Origin: Ursus arctos
Lineage: Eukaryota > Chordata > Mammalia > Carnivora > Ursidae
Direction of reading: 5' to 3'
Assembly (NCBI RefSeq): GCF_023065955.2
Contig: NW_026623100.1
Location: 70,436,727-70,500,726, forward strand
Length of the DNA: 64,000 nucleotides
Part shown: in pieces, positions 57,601 through 64,000 of the stretch
Layout of the letters: every line of letters begins with the position of its first letter
Numbering within the stretch: position 1 is the first letter of the stretch
Program-made: the position numbers and the translations under genes
The notes under the pieces: generated by a model
What the model was told of the DNA's origin: nothing
The model's database searches: none
The model's input: the letters and a program-made list of their open reading frames with translations, nothing else

Positions 57601-60600
57601 CCCATGGATGAGAAAACAGGCCAGGTGTGGGATGGAGCGCAGTGGCCAGGCCTGGGGCTGTCCTGTGTGGGCCACCCTGCCGCAGCACAGACGCCTCCTT
57701 CCGTGCCCATCTCTGACCTCTCCCCACCGTTAGGCCCTCGGTGTCCATACCCTGGTGCCCAGCATGCCCGGAGAGTGCCTCTCTGGAGTCATGTTACTGG
57801 GGGATTGTTCCTGGGGCTCCAGAAAACCCCAGTCTTGGACCCTGAAGCTCCCTGGCCAATGGCCCCAAGACCTGATTTTCAGTGTAGGGTGAGCTGACAG
57901 GGTCCCACTGGGGCCACAGTCTCTGTTCCCAGTAATGGCGTCTTCTGCTGCTTTCCTAAGAGCAGACTGAGCTGCTCGGGGCAAGAGCCCCGCCCCCTCT
58001 GGTATGTTTTTGCCCGGTCAGCACCTGGCACAGGGCTGTGTTGTCATAGCATTCGGGGGTGTGTGGGGGACCAGAGGGCTGCCCTGAGCTGAGGGCCCCG
58101 GGGCCACACACAAAGGTTTCCTTCCTGTGCCGTGTGCGTGTGTAGTGGGGGGGCTCACTCAGCTGTTCTAGGACAGGGACCCCAGAGTAGCAGGGCCTCG
58201 GCCAAGACTCCACTCATACCCCTTTCTGATCTTTTTACAGCAAATTGTGGCCACGAATGTGCCCCCCGAAGATCAGGACGGCTCTGGGGATGACTCTGAC
58301 AACTTCTCTGGCTCCGGTGCAGGTGAGCTGACATGAGGGGCCCCCCAAGATGGCAGTCAGGCGGCCCCCCTGGCTGGGTCTGGAAGGTGATGCTAGGGTA
58401 GAGAATGGGGTCCACACTGCAAGGAGAAGGCATGTCTGGGTTGGGGGAGTGAGTGTTGGGGTTTCAGGAGCCCCCAGGGCTGTCCACTGCAGACAGACCT
58501 GGGCTTGTATTCTCCTGACTCCCTGGGCAACCTTTGGAAAGGTGGACTTCTCCGGGCCTCTATTTCTTTATCTGTAAAATGGGAAGATATCTTGACTTCA
58601 TAAGACTGTTAGGAGCTGTAAGGTAACATAGAGCCTGGTGGGGTATGGATCTTCCATAAACGTTCCCTGATCTTCTCCTATGTCCCCTTTCCCTGGGGGA
58701 GTGAAGTCCTTGAGTGGGAGGGGATCAGAGAGGCCTCCCAGAAGGAGGGGCTCTTGAGCAGGATTCTGGAAGAGGCTCGAGACCATCCATGGGGAAAGTG
58801 GCCGAGGTAGGGGCTTGGGAGCTGGAAGGTAGGACCCAGGCCTCTGTTCTTGGGGGGGGCTGGGCCTTTCTGGGGGAGAGGGCTGGTGAACAGGGAGGGG
58901 ACCAGGAGGTGTGTGTACTGGGAACAAGGCCTTCAGGCTCCTGAGAATGCCCCCACCCAGGGAGCGGGCTTCAGCAGCCACAGGAAAGCGCCTTCACCTA
59001 CGGCCTTGATGTGTTATGGCTCTAGAGACCACGCTGTCCCCAGGCACGAGCAGCAGGAAAGGGCAGCTTTCCTCATCCGTTTTGCAAAGCGGATTTCACC
59101 TCAGCTCTACCCTGGGGAAAGAGCTTCTCATGAAAGGGTTTGCTGTCTGGCCTGGGCGTCAGAGGCCAGGTCCTTGCCCAGGTCTTCCTCACTGCGTGAG
59201 CTCGGCTGATCTAGACGTTCTGGGCGTTCCCCGCTCCAACGAGCTCTGCTTCTGGGCCTCCAGGTGCTCTGCAAGACATCGCCCTGTCACAGCAGACCCC
59301 GTCCACCTGGAAGGACATGGCGCTTCTGACGGCTGTGCCCACGGCTCCAGAGCCCAGCGGCGCGGGGAACACCGCCGCCTCCACCTCCGTCTTGCCCACG
59401 GGAGAGGCGCCTGAGGAGGGAGAGGCGGTGCTCGTGGCTGAGGTGGAGCCTGGCTTCACCGACCGGGAGAAGGAGACCACCCACCCGCCCAGTGAGACCA
59501 CGCCGCACCCAGCCACTCACCGGGCATCAACAGCAAGAGCCACCACAGCCCAGGGGCCTGCCACCTCCCACCCCCACAGGGACATGCAGCCCTCGGCTCC
59601 GGTGGGACCTGGCCAGCTCGACCCTCACACTCCCAGTGTGGAGGACGGAGGTCCTTCTGCCACCGAGAGAGCCACGGAGGATGGAGTCTCCACTCAGCTC
59701 CCGGCCGGAGAGGGCTCTGGGGAGCAGGTGAGTGCCCCCTGCTATAGTCCTCTGTGTTCCCAGCGTGGCTGCTGCCGCCTGGGAAAGGACAGTGCATGGC
59801 GCTGAGAGGCACTGGCTCGGTCATGGGCACACCCACTATCCTGTGTCCTGTAAGCACGTCCCATCCCCGCCGTGAGCACAGGGTCACGAGGTCCCACCTG
59901 CCCCCTGCCTCCAGGGCCGAGCCCAGGACAGGACAGACTGAATAGCAGACTAGAGCAAAGGAGTCCTTCAAGATCGCCTGCAAGAGGGCTTCCCAAACTT
60001 AAGCGAGTGTGAAAGTTCTACTCGCTCTAACTTTCTATTTTACAGTTATGGTGACTTTACACTTTACATTAAAATGAGTGTATTTCTTTTCTTTTTAAAG
60101 ATTTTTATTTATTTGTCAGAGAGAGGGGGAGAGAGAGAGAGAGGTGTGGGCACACAAGTGGGGGGGCAGGGGCAGAGAGAGGGAGAAGCAGACTCCCTGC
60201 TGAGCAGGGAGCCCGATGCGGGACTCGATCCCAGGACCCTGAGATCATGACCTGGGCTGAAGGCAGACACTTAACCCGCTGAGCCATCCAGGCATCCCCC
60301 AGTCTATTTTCATGTAAATACATGGGCCTGGTGTCCCTTGATGTGCTGTCTCTGCCACAGTCAGGGTCTGGTGTGATAGGATGAGAGGTACCGGCTTTGG
60401 GGGCCCAGGAGGTCTGGATTGGCTGGACCTGAGCTGGTGGCAGTGGTGATCGGGAGGCCCCAGCTGCTGCTGGGTTTGCAAATAAAACTGAACGCTGCTG
60501 CCGGCAGGGGCCCACCCCACCCCAGCCTGAGACCATCTCTGCCTCCCGTAGGACTTCACCTTTGACCTGTCTGGGGAGAACATGGCCGGGACGGCTGTGG

Positions 60601-60996
60601 AGCCTGACCAACGGAATCAACCCCCAGACCATGAGGCCTCACAGGGCCTGCTGGACAGGAAGGAAGTGCTGGGAGGTAAGTTTCGCTCAGGTGGGTGGGA
60701 GGGGGACTGTAGTTGTCCCTGGAGCCAGGCTGACCACGGCCACCATGGGGGCCCCGCCTGGTGTGGGGGGGACCGTCACTTAACCCACGGAGCCCCACAC
60801 CGAGCCGGCCTGTCTGCCCCCAACAGGGGTCATCGCTGGAGGCCTCGTGGGGCTCATCTTTGCCGTGTGCCTGGTGGGTTTCATGCTGTATCGGATGAAG
60901 AAGAAGGACGAGGGCAGCTACTCCTTGGAGGAGCCGAAACAAGCCAACGGCGGAGCCTACCAGAAGCCCAGCAAGCAGGAGGAGTTCTACGCCTGA
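39567..60996 (+). CDS. SDC1: SDC1, syndecan-1, complete (5 exons, 301 aa)
   Basis: The CDS is the join of 39567-39632, 58241-58322, 59264-59727, 60552-60675 and 60827-60996 (906 nt). Syndecan-1 is a single-pass plasma-membrane heparan/chondroitin sulfate proteoglycan of epithelia and plasma cells that acts as a co-receptor for growth factors and matrix ligands. Exon 1 encodes a 22-residue signal peptide ([15 protein letters not shown] start). Near the N-terminus, DGSGDD and NFSGSGAG supply glycosaminoglycan Ser37, Ser45 and Ser47 and an N-glycosylation site at Asn43; Ser201 in EGSGEQ is the membrane-proximal attachment site. The Thr/Ser/Pro-rich ectodomain is followed by the shedding-prone [12 protein letters not shown], a transmembrane segment at about 247-267 ([20 protein letters not shown]), the C1 motif [10 protein letters not shown] and the C-terminal PDZ ligand EFYA. 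The start has A at -3. All junctions are GT/AG with consistent phases. No defects are seen. Confidence 0.97.
42537..42553 (+). repeat. Poly(C) run
   Basis: About 16 consecutive C residues in intron 1. Confidence 0.8.
43590..43720. repeat. MIR-like remnant
   Basis: CCTGCCACTAATTCACCGTG, TAATCTTGGGTGGGTCAACT and following are MIR-like. Confidence 0.5.
45667..45694 (+). repeat. (TG)n microsatellite
   Basis: About 14 TG units in SDC1 intron 1; likely polymorphic. Confidence 0.88.
46600..46720. repeat. MIR-like remnant
   Basis: GAGTGACTTTGTACAAGGGC and GAGTCCATCTGTGAAATGGG are typical MIR segments. Confidence 0.5.
48499..48705 (+). repeat. CAN-SINE, young subfamily, perfect target-site duplication
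   Basis: Full-length copy with a pure poly(A) tail. Flanked by exact AGAGGAGCAAGTCTAG at 48484-48499 and 48707-48722. The exact duplication and pure tail suggest recent insertion. Confidence 0.93.
49310..49520. repeat. MIR-like element
   Basis: TTGCCTCAGTTTCTTTATCT, ATTGTGAAGATTAATTAATT, and AATAAATATTCGCTGTG form an almost complete MIR-type sequence. Confidence 0.65.
51010..51120. repeat. MIR-like remnant
   Basis: GGACAGATGGGGAGCTAGAA, AAGGTCATCCAGTAAGTTGG and AGAGCCCAGGCTAGAACCAG. Confidence 0.55.
52925..53075. repeat. MER5A-like remnant
   Basis: CAACAGCAGAGTCCTGGGCC, CAGACCCACTGAATCAGCCT and GGGCTCCTGGTGATTCTCAG match MER5A-type DNA-transposon interior blocks. Confidence 0.6.
56900..57065. 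repeat. MIR-like remnant
   Basis: TATTACTACTGTCCCCATTT, TACAGATGGGGAGACTGAGG and CTCAGCTAGTCAGTGG. Confidence 0.65.
58241..58322 (+). CDS. SDC1: SDC1 coding exon 2: heparan-sulfate attachment region
   Basis: The acceptor is TTTTTACAG before 58241 and the donor is GTGAGC at 58323. It encodes [18 protein letters not shown] through FSGSGA, with all three distal Ser-Gly acceptor sites in an acidic context, and ends in phase 1 within a Gly codon. Confidence 0.95.
58490..58645. repeat. MIR-like element in SDC1 intron 2
   Basis: ATTTCTTTATCTGTAAAATG, GACTTCATAAGACTGTTAGG and flanks resemble a MIR. Confidence 0.6.
59264..59727 (+). CDS. SDC1: SDC1 coding exon 3: ectodomain core
   Basis: The acceptor is GCCTCCAG before 59264 and the donor is GTGAGT at 59728. 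It encodes 154 full codons of Thr/Ser/Pro-rich ectodomain from [15 protein letters not shown] to EGSGEQ, including the conserved [11 protein letters not shown] and [10 protein letters not shown] blocks and membrane-proximal Ser201. Confidence 0.95.
60093..60299 (-). repeat. CAN-SINE, antisense, in SDC1 intron 3
   Basis: TTTAAAGATTTTTATTTATT at the left, GAGCCATCCAGGCATCCCC at the right, about 250 nt upstream of exon 4. Confidence 0.88.
60552..60675 (+). CDS. SDC1: SDC1 coding exon 4: juxtamembrane and shedding region
   Basis: The acceptor is TCCCGTAG before 60552 and the donor is GTAAGT at 60676. It encodes [10 protein letters not shown] to LLDRKEVLG, with a basic DRK near the membrane. Confidence 0.95.
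60827..60996 (+). CDS. SDC1: SDC1 coding exon 5: transmembrane and cytoplasmic domain
   Basis: The acceptor is CCCAACAG before 60827. It completes the split Gly codon, then encodes the transmembrane helix, C1 ([10 protein letters not shown]), the variable segment and C2 ending EFYA. The stop is TGA at 60994-60996. Confidence 0.96.
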
Positions 60997-61439
60997 CGGG
61001 GACTGTGCCCCTCCTCCCCCTGCCATTCGCTAGGCCCCCACTTGGCTCTTCCGTGAAGCACCGCAGGCCCTCCACCATGCGACCTCCCCAGCGCCCTGCG
61101 CACGGACCCCCGGGCACGCTGGGGGCTCTCCACTCTGCTTCTCTGACTTCTGCCTGGAGACCTGGGTGCAGGGGCTTTCTTGCGCGTGACCTTCCCACCA
61201 CAGCCGGCACCTGGCATCGCCTTCTTCTGACTCAGTTTCTCCAACCTGGAGCAGCCCCTCCCCAGGCCCAACTCTGGAGGGAGAGGCGACCCTGCCGCTG
61301 TGGCCCCAGCTGAGCCCGCTGGCTGGGGGCTGGTACATCTGTAGCACTTGCTGGCGGAGACCCCCGATTGGGGGTCTTTCCACCCCCCAGGGGTGGGGAG
61401 AGGAGTTCAGAGCTCCATCGGATCCACATCGTTTTGCCG

Positions 61440-61457
61440 GGGGGGGGGGGGGGGGGG
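61440..61457 (+). repeat. Poly(G) run in SDC1 3'UTR
   Basis: About 18 consecutive G residues in the transcript sense. Confidence 0.85.
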
Positions 61458-62228
61458 CGTCTCCTTTAGATATCAACTTGTTTTTGCACATGTTTCCTCT
61501 CTAGTCTCTCTGTTCATAGCCCAGTAGACTTTGTTACTTCTGAGGTAAGTTAAGTAAGTTGATTCGGTTACCCCCGTCTTGCTTCCCTAATCTACGGCGA
61601 GGAGACAGCATCAGGGTTCAGACTTTTTATTGTGTTTTTTGTTTTTTGTTTTTTGTTTTTTAAACTAGGAGAACCAAATCTGAAAGCCAACATATAGGTC
61701 TAGTTTGTGTGTTGTCTCTGAGTTTGTCACTCACGCGTGCAACAGGGTATGGAATGTCTGCCGGGCGGCCCCGCGGCTGGGCTGGCTGATCCCGGCTGCC
61801 CACGGGCGGTCACCTCTGGGGCGGCCGTGCCCGCGCCCGTGGACCGGGGCTGCTGCCGTGGGTGGCCTGCGGCGAAGCGGAGGAGCCATGGGAGAAAGGA
61901 GTCCTGGCACCTCTGGCTGGGACCGAGGAGAGAGGACTGTGGAGCGGGAGACGGGGCAGTGGCCCCAGAGAGCCTCCCGCAGGACTGAGCCCTGCCTTGG
62001 GTGCCCCAGAATATGTCTCTGGGGGACATTTTCTTCTGGAAGGTGACATGAGGGGCCTGGGCACACCCGGCACGGAGCCGTTCCACGCAGGACCAGGCTG
62101 ACCTCCGATGAGCTCCTGTGGCCCTGCCCTGGAATCAGGAATGTTCCAAAGAGTGATAGTCTTTTGCTTTTGGCAAAACTCTACTTAATCCAATGGGTTT
62201 TTCCCTGTACAGTAGATTTTCCAAATGT

Positions 62229-62234
62229 AATAAA
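62229..62234 (+). promoter_or_regulatory. SDC1: SDC1 proximal poly(A) signal
   Basis: AATAAA within AAATGTAATAAACTTTAATA, with GT-rich sequence 25-60 nt downstream. It would give a roughly 2.4-kb mRNA before tailing. Confidence 0.85.
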
Positions 62235-62956
62235 CTTTAATATAAAGTAGTCATGTGAGCTCTCCTGCCTTTGCTTCTTCTCTCTGCTGGTCGTGTGGAC
62301 GTGACCAGCCTTTTCTCTAAACACAGATGATATTGGGAAACTCGGCCAAAAACTCTGTGCCTTTATCTTTCCCATGGGGAGGGATTCTGGGGCCAGAGTC
62401 CCTCTGGTTTGTTTGCTTTTCGTTTTTTTGTCTTTGCTAAAATTTTTCTGGAGGTCAGTAGGTTCAGCCAAGGTTATAGAAGGCCTGATATAAATTTCTG
62501 TGTTGCCAAGCCTGAAGCACTGTCTCCTCAACGGCTGGAGAAACTGTGGCGGCTCCAGCCCATCTTCGGCGGAGGCCAGGGGCCCCATAGCGGCCCGGAG
62601 CCAAGGCCTGCCTCTCAGACACCTTGGACAGACCTCCTCTCACACCTTTGCTGGGACCCGAGGCCCCCAGCCCAGGCCTCCTGGGAACCCCTCTACTTGC
62701 CTATTTAATTTGACAACGTTCCAGCTGCTCTGTTGGCTGTTCCAGGAGGGGGGCCTCTGTGACGCAGAGAGATGCACCGTCAAGTGAAGGGAACCTGTGC
62801 TCTGTGTTCGATACTGGGACTTTCTGCCTGGAGTGTGTGACTGGACACAACTGGGGGGGGGGGGGAAGGGCATAGGGGAAAGGGTGGGGAACGGGTCCGC
62901 GACTGCTCATCCCCAGATGGCGCCGAGCCTGTGGCTGGGCCCATTCATGTAACTGT

Positions 62957-62962
62957 AATAAA
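62957..62962 (+). promoter_or_regulatory. SDC1: SDC1 distal poly(A) signal
   Basis: AATAAA followed by a GTGGTGGTCGTTG GU-rich element; cleavage near 62980. It adds about 0.73 kb, consistent with the two syndecan-1 mRNA sizes known in mammals. Confidence 0.75.
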
Positions 62963-62985
62963 CGGCACTTGTCATTTTGGGCTGT

Positions 62986-64000
62986 GGTGGTCGTTGAATC
63001 TCTTCTTGGCCTGGTCATGCCCCCCCCCGTCCTCTTCTTGGAGGGAGCCTGGCTCTGGGCCATGCTGTTGGTTGGTGAGGAATAGCGGGATTAGTGTCGG
63101 GCCCTGGGCAGTAAGGGAGGGCTGGGTCCCCCTCTGCCCTGGGTCTGGCCTTTGTCATCTCACCTCCTCCCAGGGCTCTCGGTCCTACTGTCTCCTGCCC
63201 CGCCCGTCCTTCTTGCTGTCCTTCCAGATCATTTCCTAACTTGTGGACGTGAGGGCTCCTTACCGACTCCAAGTCGGTTAGCTACTCTGTGCACTCGTCC
63301 TACAACTCCGGAAAGCTCACCAGCGAACGGTCTCAAGGCCTCAAAGCCTAAAAATGTCCGTACATTAAGGAAAAAGTACAGTGAAAATTTTGGAGGTTGA
63401 AAATGTGCAACGTGTGGTAGGAGCCCTTGCGTTCTAAGGGCATCTGGCGGCTCTCCCCTTACTGTCCCAGCCAGGCGGCTGACGCCCACCTGCCCCTCAG
63501 CTGCCCCTCCGTGGCAGGTCTCCCTGCCTGGGGCCCTGGGCATCCGCCCCTCAGGCCCTGGGTGCTGGCCTGCTCCCTAGGTGTGTCCTGGGAGCGCAGG
63601 GCAGGAGGGACCGCTCCTTCCAGGCCCTGCACCCATGGGGTGGGGAGCGCAGACTCCGGCCTGCTTTGCAGAGTGTCCTTTCGCCGACGTACCACGCTTG
63701 AAGGGTTTGGAGGCTCAGACAAAGTCCTTCACTCATTCATTTGTTCAACATCAAAAACCCCGGATGCCTGTTTTCTGCCAGCCCCTGGGCTGCACGGTGA
63801 GGGCAGGGTCGTAGAACAGGCACCTTCCTACTTCGAGCTCACCGTGGGCCAGATGCTGCCGGACACCACTCCTGGCTCGTCTCCTCACCGTGTCTGAGAC
63901 CGCGCCGCTGCTGTTACGTCCACTTCGCAGACACAGCCTGGCCCGGAGAGGAAGCAGCTTGCGCACGGTCGCAGCCAGGGAGCAGTGGAGCTGGCTTTGG
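62986..64000. other. SDC1 3' flank
   Basis: GC-rich DNA without a recognised gene or full repeat. CACTCATTCATTTGTTCAAC near 63731 may belong to an old MIR-type element. Open frames here overlap on both strands and look random. Confidence 0.6.

Larger units (their letters stand above)
39633..58240 (+). other. SDC1: SDC1 intron 1 (18.6 kb)
   Basis: GC-rich, with only one young SINE (48499). It holds short old repeats, a (TG)n run at 45667 and a C homopolymer at 42537. No embedded gene, RNA or conserved coding segment was recognised; the many open frames are by-products of high GC. Confidence 0.8.
60997..62985 (+). other. SDC1: SDC1 3'UTR (long form)
   Basis: Extends to a proximal AATAAA at 62229 or a distal one at 62957. 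It contains a G homopolymer at about 61440-61457 and a GTTTTTTG-type T-rich stretch at 61630-61665. A second G run lies at 62851-62863. Confidence 0.8.

Overview
This is a vertebrate nuclear window, almost certainly from a caniform carnivoran. The evidence is about 35 copies of the carnivore tRNA-Lys-derived SINE (CAN-SINE; head like GGGGCGCCTGGGTGGCTCAG, CT-rich middle, AATAAATAAAATCTT tail), carnivore-type L1 fragments, and two spliced genes with strongly mammalian proteins. A young, nearly uniform SINE subfamily (for example 28231 and 48499) would fit a bear-like arctoid, but species is an inference. There are no prokaryotic genes, CRISPR arrays or operons.

Layout. (1) 1-25.3 kb, AT-rich: the 3' third of PUM2 (Pumilio-2) on the + strand. 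The first 10.4 kb is intron. Eight coding exons (10393-10660, 11585-11714, 13622-13756, 17184-17321, 18363-18488, 18778-18899, 20103-20295, 22330-22461) encode the last 413 residues: the whole eight-repeat PUM RNA-binding domain plus the short C-terminal tail. A repeat-free 3'UTR of about 2.86 kb ends near 25.32 kb. (2) 25.3-39.3 kb: intergenic, with mixed SINE and L1 debris, rising in GC from about 32.4 kb. (3) 38.75-40.75 kb: a CpG island with the SDC1 promoter (TATA-like element and GC boxes) and exon 1. (4) 39.34-about 62.98 kb: complete SDC1 (syndecan-1), + strand, five coding exons (39567-39632, 58241-58322, 59264-59727, 60552-60675, 60827-60996), 301 residues, intron 1 of 18.6 kb, and two poly(A) signals. 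(5) 63-64 kb: 3' flank without a recognised gene. PUM2 followed by SDC1 in the same orientation matches the order I know from the human 2p24 region.

The two genes are not functionally linked as far as the sequence shows: one encodes a cytoplasmic mRNA-binding repressor, the other a cell-surface heparan-sulfate proteoglycan. The most interesting observations are the high density of Pumilio-type UGUAnAUW sites in PUM2's own 3'UTR; a 19:1 sense-strand bias of SINEs inside PUM2 against 7:6 in the adjacent intergenic DNA; a U6 snRNA/3'-tail chimeric retrocopy with target-site duplications; a tandem 5' splice site adding two residues to the PUM domain; and a SINE whose duplication ends 23 nt before a PUM2 exon. 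I found no evidence of a wholly new biological system. Repeat family names come from pattern recognition, not a database search.
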